Counted from the stretch's first letter, positions 43,053-51,463 are shown. The stretch: DNA of 64,000 nucleotides from Poindextera sp041691315 (GCA_041691315.1 JBEPUW010000005.1:88066-152065), one strand, 5' to 3'. Notes: generated by a model not told the origin, from the sequence alone. Translations and numbers: made by a program.

Positions 43053-44263
43053 GCGGGCCGTCGCGAGGTCGCCAGGGCGACCGCGGCGAAGATCAGCAGT
43101 CCAACCGCGGCCAGCACCGCTTCGCTGGTCAGCATGGCCGACGATCCCCAGCGCGTCTGGACGTGGCCCTCGATCAGGGCGACGTAGAGGATGGGGATGT
43201 TCGAGAAACAGGCCAGCAGGTTGTACTTGGTGGCCGCCGCCCCCTTGCCGATGGTCTCCAGCGTCAGCGCCGAAAAGCCGGCATAGGCGATGCCGTTGGT
43301 GGCGGTGTAGGCGAGCGCGAAGACCGCGAACATCGCTGGCGTGTGCGGCGCCAGCGCCATGGCCAGGGCGCAGGCCGCTTGCAGGACCGAGAACAGGGCG
43401 TAGGCCGCCTTGCGCTCCAGCCGGTCGCAGACGAAGCCCGCGCCGATGGCGCCGGCCGTGGCGAACAGGCCGCCGGCGACCCCGGACACCAGGGCCACCA
43501 GGTCGGCCGAGGCCTTCCAGTCGCCGGCGACGGACGGCATCAGGTTCGCCGCCGTGCCCGTGCCCAGCGGCAGCCCGAAGATCAGCAGCGCCAGGAACCC
43601 GGCCCGCGACCGGGCGATACTCCAGGCGTCCCTGGCCACGCCCCACAGGCTCTGCACATAGCTGCGATGGCGGTGCTCGTAGGACGGTTCGGGCAGGGCC
43701 AGCAACGGCAGGGCGCAGAGCAGGATGGCGACACCCAGCACGCAACTGCCGATCCAGGGCTGCGCCAGGTGGGTGGCCATCCACAGGCCGGCGCCGCCGC
43801 CCAGCCCGGCCCCGCCGATATTGCCGGCCTGGCTCCAGCCGCCCGCCTGTCCCTTCTGGGCCTCGGTCGTGCTGTGCGCCATGAGGATCTCGGCGGCCAT
43901 GCCGAGAAAGGTCACCGCGACGTTGAGCAGGAAGGCCAGCGGCCCCAGATAGGCCATCGACACCGGCCCCAGCGGCACGATCCCGGCGACGGCCACGCCC
44001 AGGGCGACCACCACAGCCGCCGCCGCATACCAGCCCTTGGTCTTGAACGTGGTGTCCACCAAAGGCGCCCACAGCACCTTGAACACGTGCGGGGCGGTGG
44101 CGAAGGCGATCAGCCCGGCGATCTCCGCCGTCGAGACTCCCGACTTGCGCAGCTGATAGGCCAGCGCGACCGACAAATAGCCGGCCACCGTGCCGAACGG
44201 CAGGTAAAGCACCAGAAAGACGATCGGATGCACCGCCCGGCTGGCCGCAAAGCCTCCACCCAT
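43019..44263 (-). CDS. MFS transporter, PAT/AmpG-like
   Basis: A 414-residue permease: FLVLYLPFGTVAGYLSVALAYQLRKSGVSTAEIAGLIAFATAPHVFKVLWAPLVDT matches the opening of the PAT family, whose members carry muropeptides (AmpG) or acetyl-CoA. About 12 helices follow. ATG 44263 has GCGGAGC upstream. Its 3' end overlaps the opposite MFS gene by 34 nt. No ampC-like gene adjoins, so the AmpG role is not claimed. Confidence 0.83.
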   Translation of the reverse strand: MGGGFAASRAVHPIVFLVLYLPFGTVAGYLSVALAYQLRKSGVSTAEIAGLIAFATAPHVFKVLWAPLVDTTFKTKGWYAAAAVVVALGVAVAGIVPLGPVSMAYLGPLAFLLNVAVTFLGMAAEILMAHSTTEAQKGQAGGWSQAGNIGGAGLGGGAGLWMATHLAQPWIGSCVLGVAILLCALPLLALPEPSYEHRHRSYVQSLWGVARDAWSIARSRAGFLALLIFGLPLGTGTAANLMPSVAGDWKASADLVALVSGVAGGLFATAGAIGAGFVCDRLERKAAYALFSVLQAACALAMALAPHTPAMFAVFALAYTATNGIAYAGFSALTLETIGKGAAATKYNLLACFSNIPILYVALIEGHVQTRWGSSAMLTSEAVLAAVGLLIFAAVALATSRRPAQSAVNATSGA

Positions 44264-44351
44264 GCTCCGCTCTCCGCTGTCCCGTTTGCGAGTGGGGACT
44301 AAACGCGCCGCCACGTCCAGCGCCTCTTGCGCCAGGCTTGAAAGGGACTAT

Positions 44352-44378
44352 GTATTACCTCCGTCATCAAGGTAATAC
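44352..44378. promoter_or_regulatory. Perfect GTATTACC/GGTAATAC operator of the AbrB/VapC module
   Basis: GTATTACC (44352-44359) and GGTAATAC (44371-44378) are perfect inverted repeats with an 11-nt spacer, ending 10 nt before the antitoxin ATG. Symmetry and position fit autoregulation by the AbrB-type antitoxin. Confidence 0.65.
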
Positions 44379-44388
44379 CGGAGCCGTC

Positions 44389-44616
44389 ATGGCCAACGCC
44401 GTCACCAGCAAGGGCCAGGTCACTATTCCCAAGCTGGTGCGCGACCGCCTCGGCATCGAGCCGGGCGCTTCGGTCGAGTTCGAGCTGGCCGAGGACGGCC
44501 GCGTCTTCCTGGCCAAGGTCGGCGGCAAACGGCCCTCCAGTCGCTTTGCAGCCTTGCGTGGCCGCGCCGGCCCGGGCCTGAGCACCGACGAGATCATGGC
44601 CCTGACGCGCGACTGA
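44389..44616 (+). CDS. AbrB/MazE/SpoVT-type antitoxin
   Basis: A 75-residue swapped-hairpin protein: NAVTSKGQVTIPKLVRDRLGIEPGASVEFELAEDGRVFLAKV is the AbrB DNA-binding domain, and GPGLSTDEIMALTRD is the toxin-binding tail. Start ATG 44389 lies just after the palindrome. It is followed after 17 nt by a PIN toxin gene. Confidence 0.9.
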   Translation: MANAVTSKGQVTIPKLVRDRLGIEPGASVEFELAEDGRVFLAKVGGKRPSSRFAALRGRAGPGLSTDEIMALTRD

Positions 44617-44633
44617 GTCAGGCCCGGGCCGCT

Positions 44634-45065
44634 ATGACCTTGATCGACACCAACGTCCTGCTCGACCTCTTCACCAACGATCCCCAATGGGCCGACTGGT
44701 CCATCCGCCAGCTGGAGGCCGCCAGCCTCAAAGGACCGCTGGCGATCAACGATGTGGTCTATGCCGAGCTCTCGGTGCGCTTCGCCGCCATTGAGACCCT
44801 GGACGCCGCGCTGACTGAGGCCGCCATCGCCCTTGAGCCCATGCCCCGCGCCGCCCTCTTCCTGGCCGCCAAGGCCTTTCAGAGCTACCGCGCTCGCGGC
44901 GGCGCCAAATCCGGCGTCCTGCCCGACTTCTTCATCGGCGCGCACGCGGCGGTGAAGGGGTGGCCGCTACTGACGCGGGATGCGCGGCGGTATCGGACGG
45001 ACTATCCGAGCCTTGAACTGGTCGCGCCCAAGGCCGCCGACCTCGGTAAAGGCTTTCCTCCGTAA
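44634..45065 (+). CDS. VapC-type PIN-domain toxin
   Basis: A 143-residue PIN nuclease: MTLIDTNVLLDLF with Asp5, Glu in VVYAELSVRF, Asp in GVLPDFFIGAHAAV and Asp in LLTRDARRYRTDYP complete the acidic site. It is paired with the AbrB-type antitoxin upstream, a common mix of families. The site looks intact. Confidence 0.9.
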   Translation: MTLIDTNVLLDLFTNDPQWADWSIRQLEAASLKGPLAINDVVYAELSVRFAAIETLDAALTEAAIALEPMPRAALFLAAKAFQSYRARGGAKSGVLPDFFIGAHAAVKGWPLLTRDARRYRTDYPSLELVAPKAADLGKGFPP

Positions 45066-45131
45066 ACCCGGCCGCGCAAACGTGCGATTAACCTAAGGCC
45101 GCTCACAATGGCGCCCTAGCCGGAGCGGCCG

Positions 45132-46361
45132 ATGAGCGATTCCGCGCCCCTTGACCTGGCGCCTGAAGATGAAGAGCCGGCCGAGCCGCCGCCGTCGAAG
45201 GCGCGCCTGGCGCTGCTGAAACGGCTGGCCGACGTGGTCTGCCTGCCGTCCAGCCGCGTCAACGCCTTTGAACGCTCGATGACCTCGGACCTGCTGATCG
45301 AGATCCTGCGCGACGCCACCATCGACGAGCGCACGCGGGTGGCCCAGCGCCTGTGCAGCGTGATCGATGCGCCCTCGGCCCTGGCGCGGCTGATCCTGCG
45401 CGACGTGATCGAGGTCTCGGCGCCGGTGCTGGAGACCTGCACCTCGCTCGGCGATCCCGAACTGATCGACTGCGCCCGCAACGCCACCATCAAGCACCGG
45501 CTGCTGATCGCCGTTCGGCGCGACATCTCCGAACTGGTCTGCGAGGCGCTGGTTGAGCCTATGGAGGCGCCGGTGATCGAGGCGGTGCTGCGCAACGACA
45601 CCGCGCGGCTCTCGGCCAACGCCCTGGAAATCCTGGTCGCCGCCACCCGCGAACACACGCGCAGCATCCCGCTGCTGCTCAAGCGCGCCGAACTGCGGCC
45701 CAGCCACGCCTATATTCTGTTCTGGTGGGCCGACGCCGATGCGCGCCGCACCATCCTCCAGCGCTTCGCGGTGTCGCGCGAGGTGTTGCAGGAGGCGGCC
45801 AGCGACGTCTTCTCCCTGGCGGCGGCCGAGAAATGGGCCGATCCGCTGTCGCGCAAGGCGCTGCAGTTCATCGAACGGCGCCAGCGCAACCGCGCCGCCA
45901 TCGACAAGAGCCCGTTCAACAGCCTGGAAGACGCCGTCGCCGCCGCCCAGACCGGCATGACCCGCGAGATCGCCGAGGAAATCTCCTATCTGTCCGGCCT
46001 CAAGCCAACCACCGGCGCCAAGATCTTCACCGATCCTGGCGGCGAGCCGATCGCCATCCTCTGCAAGGCCACCGGCCTACCCAAGGCGGCGATCAAGGCG
46101 CTCTGGCGGGGCCTGCGCCGGCGCGAGACCGACTCTTCCGGCGAACTCTGGCCGGCGCTGGAGCGGGTGCTGATCATCCACGACATGATCGCTGTCGATC
46201 GGGCCCAGACCGTGCTGCGCTACTGGAACTGGTCGCTGTCCTCGGCCCTGACGCCCGCCCTGCTCAAGGCCATCCGCGACGGTGACGAGGAGGGGCTGGA
46301 CGAATATTCGCTGCCCCAGCGCGCCGCCATGCTGGCGCTCTCCTCCGACTTCGTTCGCTGA
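45132..46361 (+). CDS. DUF2336 domain-containing protein
   Basis: A 409-residue protein, the DUF2336 family common in Caulobacterales. Helical HEAT-like segments follow each other: FERSMTSDLLIEILRDATIDERTRVAQRLC, APVLETCTSLGDPELIDCARNATIKHRLLIAVRRDISELVCEALV, and a C-terminal half with LSRKALQFIERRQRNRAAI. The predicted product is cytoplasmic, no enzyme motif is visible. Function is not known for the family. Upstream, the spacer has a CtrA-like half site TTAACC (45089-45094). A second DUF2336 gene is at 58067. Confidence 0.85.
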   Translation: MSDSAPLDLAPEDEEPAEPPPSKARLALLKRLADVVCLPSSRVNAFERSMTSDLLIEILRDATIDERTRVAQRLCSVIDAPSALARLILRDVIEVSAPVLETCTSLGDPELIDCARNATIKHRLLIAVRRDISELVCEALVEPMEAPVIEAVLRNDTARLSANALEILVAATREHTRSIPLLLKRAELRPSHAYILFWWADADARRTILQRFAVSREVLQEAASDVFSLAAAEKWADPLSRKALQFIERRQRNRAAIDKSPFNSLEDAVAAAQTGMTREIAEEISYLSGLKPTTGAKIFTDPGGEPIAILCKATGLPKAAIKALWRGLRRRETDSSGELWPALERVLIIHDMIAVDRAQTVLRYWNWSLSSALTPALLKAIRDGDEEGLDEYSLPQRAAMLALSSDFVR

Positions 46362-46496
46362 GGCCTGACCTCAGGACGACTTGTCCGGGCGGCTAAGCAA
46401 GACCACGACGCCAGCTTGCAACGATGTTGCGCTTAGCGTTGGTTATCTCAATTGTTATTTGACAGCGTTTGTTGATCGGGCTGGTGCGGTTGGTTG

Positions 46497-46513
46497 TTGT
46501 CTTACTGTGACAA
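46497..46513. promoter_or_regulatory. Inverted repeat TTGTC-N7-GACAA upstream of mucR
   Basis: TTGTC (46497-46501) and GACAA (46509-46513) form an inverted repeat about 73 nt before the mucR start, in a T-rich leader unlike the GC-rich surroundings. Also TTGACA occurs at 46459-46464, a possible -35 element. MucR proteins regulate themselves through T-rich DNA; this site is only a candidate. Confidence 0.35.
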
Positions 46514-46585
46514 GCTGGTTATGAAAGCTTTCAAGGTGCGTAAGACTCGGCGCCTCTCACAAAATCCCAAACGTCGACAGGCAAG

Positions 46586-47014
46586 ATGAACATGGACGAT
46601 AAATCGGAAATCATAGAGATGACGGCGGACATCGTGTCCGCCTATGTCGGCAACAATTCTGTATCGGCGAGCGAACTGCCTTCGCTGATCCAGAGCGTCC
46701 ACCGCGCCCTGGCCAGCGTCTCCAACGGCGCCGAAGCTGTCGAGGCCGCGCCGAAAGAGCCCGCCGTGCCGGTGAAGCGCTCGATCACGCCCGACCATCT
46801 CGTCTGCCTGGAGGATGGCCGCAAGTTCAAGTCGCTGAAGCGGCACCTGCGCACCAAATACAATATGAGCCCCGAGGACTACCGGGCGAAGTGGGGCTTG
46901 GCGAAGGACTATCCGATGGTCGCGCCCAACTACGCCAAGGCGCGCTCCGAACTCGCAAAGCAGATGGGTCTGGGCCAGGGCGGGCGCCAGCCGCCGGCGC
47001 GCCGCGGCCGCTAA
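46586..47014 (+). CDS. mucR: MucR/Ros-family transcriptional regulator
   Basis: A 142-residue regulator: an N-terminal oligomerisation part (MTADIVSAYVGNNSVSASELPSLIQSVHRAL), a linker, then the zinc finger VCLEDGRKFKSLKRHLRTKYNMSPEDYRAKWGL and a basic tail. Compared with Ros (C-x2-C...H-x4-H) the second Cys is Asp and the last His is replaced (TKY), leaving Cys, Asp and one His. MucR acts on cell-cycle and envelope genes in Caulobacterales. ATG 46586 has AGGCAAG upstream. The leader is AT-rich, as expected for an H-NS-like autoregulated gene. Confidence 0.88.
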   Translation: MNMDDKSEIIEMTADIVSAYVGNNSVSASELPSLIQSVHRALASVSNGAEAVEAAPKEPAVPVKRSITPDHLVCLEDGRKFKSLKRHLRTKYNMSPEDYRAKWGLAKDYPMVAPNYAKARSELAKQMGLGQGGRQPPARRGR

Positions 47015-47039
47015 CCCACGACCACAAAGCGCTGACTCG

Positions 47040-47073
47040 AAACGCCCGCCGCCTTGCCGCGACGGGCGTTTTC
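47040..47073 (+). terminator. Rho-independent terminator of mucR
   Basis: Stem AAACGCCCG (47040-47048) pairs with CGGGCGTTT (47063-47071), with a 14-nt loop and a short T run. It lies 25 nt after the mucR stop. Confidence 0.75.
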
Positions 47074-47143
47074 ACTTGCGCGGGATTCCCTGCTCAAGCG
47101 ATAGTGAACGCGCCTGATTCCAAAGACTTGTTAGTGACTCCCA

Positions 47144-47635
47144 ATGATCGCCCAAATCGGCGGCCCCGCGACTGCTGTCCGCGCCCATGAGGAGATCTTC
47201 GCCTACTGGGCGTCGCTGCGTCAGGGCGGCCGCCTGCCCAGCCGCGCCAGCATCCATCCCGGCGATTTCAAGCGCCATCTGCCGACGGTCAGCCTGATCG
47301 AGGTGCGCTCCAATCCGCGCGACTACCACCTGCGGCTGGCCGGAACCGGCCTCTACGGCGTCTACGGCCGCGAGATCACCGGCCATACCCTGGAAGAGGT
47401 CTACAACACCGCCGCCACCGACTATTGGCGCACCGAGCTCGACAAGGTGGTGGCCGAGCGCCGCCCAGGCGTCGGCGTGCACAACTTCGCCTGGCGTGGG
47501 GCCGGGCACCTGTCGATCCTGTGGCTGCGCCTGCCGCTGTCCTCGAACGGGGCCGACGTCGACATGGTCCTGGGCTACGACGCGGTCCTGGGCGTACAGG
47601 GCGACCGCGTCTTCAGCGGCATCCGCGCGGCCTAG
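47144..47635 (+). CDS. PAS-domain (PAS_5) signalling protein
   Basis: A 163-residue single-domain protein: helix AVRAHEEIFAYWASLRQGGRLPSRASIHPGDFKRHLPTVSLIEV, then the beta sheet YHLRLAGTGLYGVYGREITGHTLEEVY and LRLPLSSNGADVDMVLGYDAVL. This is the PAS_5 family frequent in Alphaproteobacteria. It has no output domain, so it may bind a ligand or act as partner of a kinase. Its stop overlaps the sufE stop (convergent). Confidence 0.82.
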   Translation: MIAQIGGPATAVRAHEEIFAYWASLRQGGRLPSRASIHPGDFKRHLPTVSLIEVRSNPRDYHLRLAGTGLYGVYGREITGHTLEEVYNTAATDYWRTELDKVVAERRPGVGVHNFAWRGAGHLSILWLRLPLSSNGADVDMVLGYDAVLGVQGDRVFSGIRAA

Positions 47636-48066
47636 CCCGCGGTCGCCCGGGCGGTTTCGGCGTCGCGGCGGATGCGTTCGACCATCGAAAACAGTCCGTT
47701 GGAGCGCTGGGCGGAGAGGGCGCCGACCAGGCCCAGCTGCTCGAAGCCGTCGCGCGCATCGATCGCGAGGATCTCGGCCGGCGTCCGACCAGAATAGAGC
47801 CGCAGCAGGATGGCGATCAGCCCGCGTACGATATGGGCGTCGGAATCGCCGCGGAAGGCCAGCCGCCCGTCGGGTCCGGTCTCGGTGATCAGCCAGACCT
47901 GGCTGGCGCAGCCGCGCACCTTGTTGGCGTCCGAACGTTCGTCGTCGCTGAGCGGCGCCAGCGTGCGGCCAAGGTCGATGACATAGCGATAGCGCTCCTC
48001 CCAGTCGCCAAGGAGATCGAACTCGGCCTTCAGCTCGTCGAAGGCGGCATCGGTTTGCGCGGTCAT
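47632..48066 (-). CDS. sufE: SufE-family cysteine desulfuration protein
   Basis: A 144-residue Fe-S assembly helper: FDLLGDWEERYRYVIDLGRTLAPL, ANKVRGCASQVWLITE with the sulfur-accepting Cys53, and GLIAILLRLYSGRTPAEI. SufE takes persulfide sulfur from SufS. ATG 48066 is the first in-frame Met that gives the standard N-terminus; the long upstream frame is a shadow of the kinase gene. The suf cluster itself is not here, common in alphaproteobacteria. Confidence 0.93.
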   Translation of the reverse strand: MTAQTDAAFDELKAEFDLLGDWEERYRYVIDLGRTLAPLSDDERSDANKVRGCASQVWLITETGPDGRLAFRGDSDAHIVRGLIAILLRLYSGRTPAEILAIDARDGFEQLGLVGALSAQRSNGLFSMVERIRRDAETARATAG

Positions 48067-48214
48067 TGTCCGAGCCGACTTAAGGGGCGTAGGTCGCCCC
48101 GGCAATGACTTGTCCACATGCCGCGGGCCCGGCCGTCCCCAAGCGTCTCGTCGCGCAACGGGCGAGCGGGCTCGCGCGACTCCCTCGACGCCGGTAGTCT
48201 GCGCCCAGACGCCC

Positions 48215-49921
48215 ATGACACTCGCCACAGCCAACGAGGTGAATTCACCCGCCCAGGCGCCCGCCGCATCGCCGGTGAGCGAGGAACTGCGCAGCGTGCT
48301 CTGGTGGCATTGCGGCTGGGCGCTGGCGCTCACCGTTGCGGCGGTGGTGGTCTCGGTCGTCGCGCCCTGGTCCAACGGCGCGCCGGGTCTGGCGCTGATC
48401 GTCGGCGCCGCGCCGGCGATCGCGGCCATCGTGGCGCTGCGCTGGGAGACCGAGGCGTCGAGGATCGGCCTGCTGGCGGTCTGGGCCCTGGCCGGCGCGG
48501 TCGCGGCCGGCCTGACCGGCGGCCTGACCGGGCCGCTGGCGCCCTGGTGCCTGACGCCGCTGGCCGCGGCCATCCCGCTGGGCGCCCGACGCATTAGCTG
48601 GGGCGCGGTGCTCAGCGTGTTGGCCCTGGCCAGCGTGGCGCTGGCCCAGGCCGCCGGCCTGACCCAGCCCCCGCCGACCGGCGTGCTGGCCGGCGCTCTG
48701 GCGTTGGTCGGGCTGATCACCATCACTATCGGCCTGGCCGCCGCGATCCTGATCCCGAGATCGATGCAGGCGCCTGCGGCCGCCTTGCACGACGAAGCGC
48801 CGCTCGCCGCCCTGGTCGCCGCCCAACCGCTGCTGATCGCTGCGTTCGACGCCGATGGCCGTATCGTGCACGCCCATGGCGGCTTGCGCGCCGACCTGGT
48901 CCTGCGGCTGACCGAGCGCGGCCTGATCGGCGCCGCCGATCCGGAAGCCCAGGCGGGGATCGAGACGGTGCTGTTCACCGCCGCCCAGGGCGGACGAGGC
49001 GCGATCCGTTTTCCGCTGGCCGGTCCGGAAGGCGTCTGGCTGGGCCTGGCCATGTCGCGCTCCAACGACGGCCGGCTGGTCGGGGTGCTGCACGACGCCA
49101 CCGCCGACCAGGCGCGCGAGACCGAACTGGAAGCCGCCCGCGCCAATGCCGAGGCGCTCAATATCGGCAAGTCGCGCTTCCTGGCCAATATGAGCCACGA
49201 ACTGCGCACGCCGCTGAACGCCATCATGGGGTTTTCCGACATCATGCGGGAGCGGATCTTCGGGCCGCTGCCGGTCAAGTATGCCGAATATGCCGAGCTG
49301 ATCCACGACGCCGGCGCACACCTGCTCGACCTGATCAACGACGTGCTCGACATGTCGAAGATCGAGGCTTCGAAATACGAGCTCGACCTGGAAGAACTGG
49401 ACACCCGCGAGCCGGTCTCGGCCGCCCTGCGGCTGATGCGACTGCAGGCCGATGACGCCGGGGTGCAGCTGCGCGGCCTGCTGCCCAGCGAGCCGCTGGA
49501 GGGCGAGGCCGACCGGCGGGCGTTGAAGCAGATCGTGCTCAACCTGGTCTCCAACGCGCTCAAGTTCACCCCGCGCGGCGGCCTGGTGACGGTCTCGCTG
49601 CAGGCCCTGGCCGGCGCGCTGGAGCTGTCGGTGGCCGATACCGGCATAGGGATCGCCGAGGGCGACCTGGAGCGGCTGGGCCGGCCCTACGAGCAGGCCG
49701 GCGACGCGGTTCAGCAGTCGCGGGGCACGGGGCTGGGCTTGTCGCTGGTGCGCGCCTTCGCCGAGCTGCACGGCGGCGAGATGTCCATCGAGAGCCGGCT
49801 GGGCGAGGGCACGGCGGTGACGGTGCGCCTGCCGGTGCTGATCGAACCCGATGCGGCGCTTGCCGTCGCGCCGCCGTCGGATGGCGGCGGCGAAGTGATC
49901 GCCTTCAAGCCTCAGCGCTGA
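48215..49921 (+). CDS. divJ: DivJ-like cell-cycle sensor histidine kinase
   Basis: A 568-residue membrane kinase. Residues 30-190 hold about six hydrophobic helices (LWWHCGWALALTVAAVVVS, LIVGAAPAIAAIVALRW and others). A PAS-like part follows (LLIAAFDADGRIVHAHGG). Then HisKA with His328 in NMSHELRTPLNAIMGFSDIMRERIFGPLPVKYAEYAELIHDAGAHLLDLI, and HATPase boxes NLVSNALKFTP, VADTGIGI and GTGLGLSLVRA. The DHp region and the ending VIAFKPQR match my recollection of Caulobacter DivJ, the kinase of DivK and PleD at the stalked pole. The symbol is by resemblance; a paralogue of the PdhS/PleC group is the alternative. ATG 48215. Confidence 0.82.
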   Translation: MTLATANEVNSPAQAPAASPVSEELRSVLWWHCGWALALTVAAVVVSVVAPWSNGAPGLALIVGAAPAIAAIVALRWETEASRIGLLAVWALAGAVAAGLTGGLTGPLAPWCLTPLAAAIPLGARRISWGAVLSVLALASVALAQAAGLTQPPPTGVLAGALALVGLITITIGLAAAILIPRSMQAPAAALHDEAPLAALVAAQPLLIAAFDADGRIVHAHGGLRADLVLRLTERGLIGAADPEAQAGIETVLFTAAQGGRGAIRFPLAGPEGVWLGLAMSRSNDGRLVGVLHDATADQARETELEAARANAEALNIGKSRFLANMSHELRTPLNAIMGFSDIMRERIFGPLPVKYAEYAELIHDAGAHLLDLINDVLDMSKIEASKYELDLEELDTREPVSAALRLMRLQADDAGVQLRGLLPSEPLEGEADRRALKQIVLNLVSNALKFTPRGGLVTVSLQALAGALELSVADTGIGIAEGDLERLGRPYEQAGDAVQQSRGTGLGLSLVRAFAELHGGEMSIESRLGEGTAVTVRLPVLIEPDAALAVAPPSDGGGEVIAFKPQR

Positions 49922-50799
49922 GACGAGGCCAGGAAGGCGCGGCCGGCGGCGAAATCGCCGATCTCGACATAGGCCGTGCGCACCTGTTCGCTGCCGCCCG
50001 CGCCGGCGAACTGAAAGTCGATCGCCACCGCCTCGCGCGGATCGAGCCCGCTCAGCGTCTGGGCCGCGGCCTTGGGAAAGCGGAAGGCCACCCCCTGGCG
50101 CGCGCCATACGGCAGCAGCGTCGCGTCGGCATTGCCGCGCGCCTCGGCCATGAAGGCCTTGGTCGCCGAGCGCGGCGGCATCCGGGCCGGCAGCGGCGTC
50201 TTGCCAGGCCCGGCATGGATCGCATTGATGAAGGCGTCCGGCGCCAGGGCTGCGTCGCGCACCACCAGCCGCGCCGCATAGGGTTGCGCGCCGTCCGGGA
50301 AGATCGCCACCGCGACCAGCGAGCTCGGTCCGTCGCCACCGGCCAGGCCGAACACCAGCCGGCTGCCGTCGAACTGGTCGGTCTGCGACAGCTTCCAGAT
50401 CGCCACACGGCGGGAGGTCGAACGGTCGGCGATCCAGTCGGCGATGTCGCCGGGATAGCTCATCCGCTGCAGCTTCGAATAGCCTTCGAAGGCGGTGCGG
50501 ACCCGGGTCGCGGCGGTGGAGATGTCCGGCGAACCGCAGGGCGTCGCTGCGATCTTGGCGTCGGCCCGCTGCTCGACCTGATCTAGGACGGCGTCCTTCA
50601 GGCCCGAGCGCAGCGCTGCCCCGCGCGCCTGCGCCTCCGACGCTTGCAGGGCCGAACCGAGCTCGGGGCTGAACAGCCGGCAATGCTGGTCCGCCGCCGT
50701 CATCACGGCGCGCTCATAAAAGGCGTCGACGGCGGTCGCATGCGCCAGGGCGGGGACCGCGACGGCGAGGCATCCTAAGATGGCGGTTCGAACAAACAC
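49912..50799 (-). CDS. Secreted hypothetical protein (about 295 aa)
   Basis: GTG 50799 starts a signal peptide (VRTAILGCLAVAVPALAHA), then a mature part with AVDAFYERAVMTAADQHCRLFSPELGSALQASEAQARGAALRSGL and a C-terminal beta-rich half (LVFGLAGGDGPSSLVAVAIFPDG, AVAIDFQFAGAGGSEQVRTAYVEIGDF). Two Cys (HCRLF and TPCGS) may pair. The upstream in-frame extension to 51027 only translates the intergenic repeat and is discarded. Family not recognised. It converges with divJ with a 10-nt overlap; a functional tie is unproven. Confidence 0.75.
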   Translation of the reverse strand: MFVRTAILGCLAVAVPALAHATAVDAFYERAVMTAADQHCRLFSPELGSALQASEAQARGAALRSGLKDAVLDQVEQRADAKIAATPCGSPDISTAATRVRTAFEGYSKLQRMSYPGDIADWIADRSTSRRVAIWKLSQTDQFDGSRLVFGLAGGDGPSSLVAVAIFPDGAQPYAARLVVRDAALAPDAFINAIHAGPGKTPLPARMPPRSATKAFMAEARGNADATLLPYGARQGVAFRFPKAAAQTLSGLDPREAVAIDFQFAGAGGSEQVRTAYVEIGDFAAGRAFLASSQR

Positions 50800-50819
50800 C
50801 TTGCTGGACGACCGCTCAA

Positions 50820-50971
50820 AGCCCCTTCCCCCTCGCGGGGAAGGGGTTGGGGATGGGGGCGCCGTCGCCGGTGTTGGTGATTTCACCGCCACGCCGAAGG
50901 GGGTTAGCCGGAGACGTCGGCGTGACACCCCCACCCCCGACCCCTCCCCGCAAGGGGGAGGGGGGATGAGG
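50820..50971. repeat. Inverted-repeat intergenic element (about 150 bp)
   Basis: Left arm 50820-50859 (CCCCTTCCCCCTCGCGGGGA then AGGGGTTGGGGATGGGGG) and right arm 50926-50971 (ACCCCCACCCCCGACCCC then TCCCCGCAAGGGGGAGGGGG) are inverted versions of each other with some mismatches. The centre of about 65 nt has a shorter palindrome-like pair (CACGCCGAAG, CGTCGGCGTG). Short elements of this kind are common between genes in Caulobacterales and Rhizobiales. The 294 nt between the flanking genes hold only this and no ORF. Confidence 0.65.
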
Positions 50972-51093
50972 AGCAAGTCTGCCAAGCTATGGATCCGGAC
51001 GATTTCGCGCGGCATGGGTTCTCGCATTGGTGCAATGACGGCTAACCTAAGCGGCAGCCTCTTTCCCGACCGTTAGCGGAGCGTCCTGACCTC

Positions 51094-51426
51094 GTGTTGT
51101 TGTCGAGCGACCTCTGGGTGGCGGCCCTGATCCGCCGCGCCGAACAGGGCGGCGCCTTCGCCATGATCGAGCGCAAGGGCGACCCGCGCGCTGGCGCCGT
51201 GCTGGTCAAGCTGGTCAACCGCCGCGACGGCTGGACCCGGCTCTATGCCGAGGCGGTGCGCGGCGACGGCGAGCGGGTGTGGATGCAGCCGGCCGGCTCG
51301 CAGGTCGAGGCCGATCTCGACGCCTATGTCGAACGCAGCCGCCGCATCGATCCGGACCTGTGGGTGGTGGAGATCGATGACGTCAAAGGCCGCCACTTCC
51401 TGACCGAGCTGGTGGAAGGCGAGTGA
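51094..51426 (+). CDS. DUF1491-family protein
   Basis: A 110-residue alphaproteobacterial protein: LLSSDLWVAALIRRAEQGGAFAMIERKGDPRAGAVLVKLVNR, then ERVWMQPAGSQVEADLDAYVERSRRIDPDLWVVEIDD and RHFLTEL. The whole length matches the DUF1491 pattern. GTG 51094 gives the usual N-terminus. No function is known. It precedes prfC by 37 nt, perhaps in one operon. Confidence 0.9.
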   Translation: MLLSSDLWVAALIRRAEQGGAFAMIERKGDPRAGAVLVKLVNRRDGWTRLYAEAVRGDGERVWMQPAGSQVEADLDAYVERSRRIDPDLWVVEIDDVKGRHFLTELVEGE

Positions 51427-51463
51427 TGACAGCGGCTGCGGTCCGGGCTATCTCCGCGCGCCC

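Noticed and set aside
45085..45099. Full CtrA box before the first DUF2336 gene
   Set aside because: Only the half TTAACC is present; no second TTAA at N7 spacing.
48110..48214. Extended N-terminus of the divJ-like kinase
   Set aside because: The extra 35 residues are Arg/Pro-rich and overlap the sufE promoter region; ATG 48215 fits the domain start.
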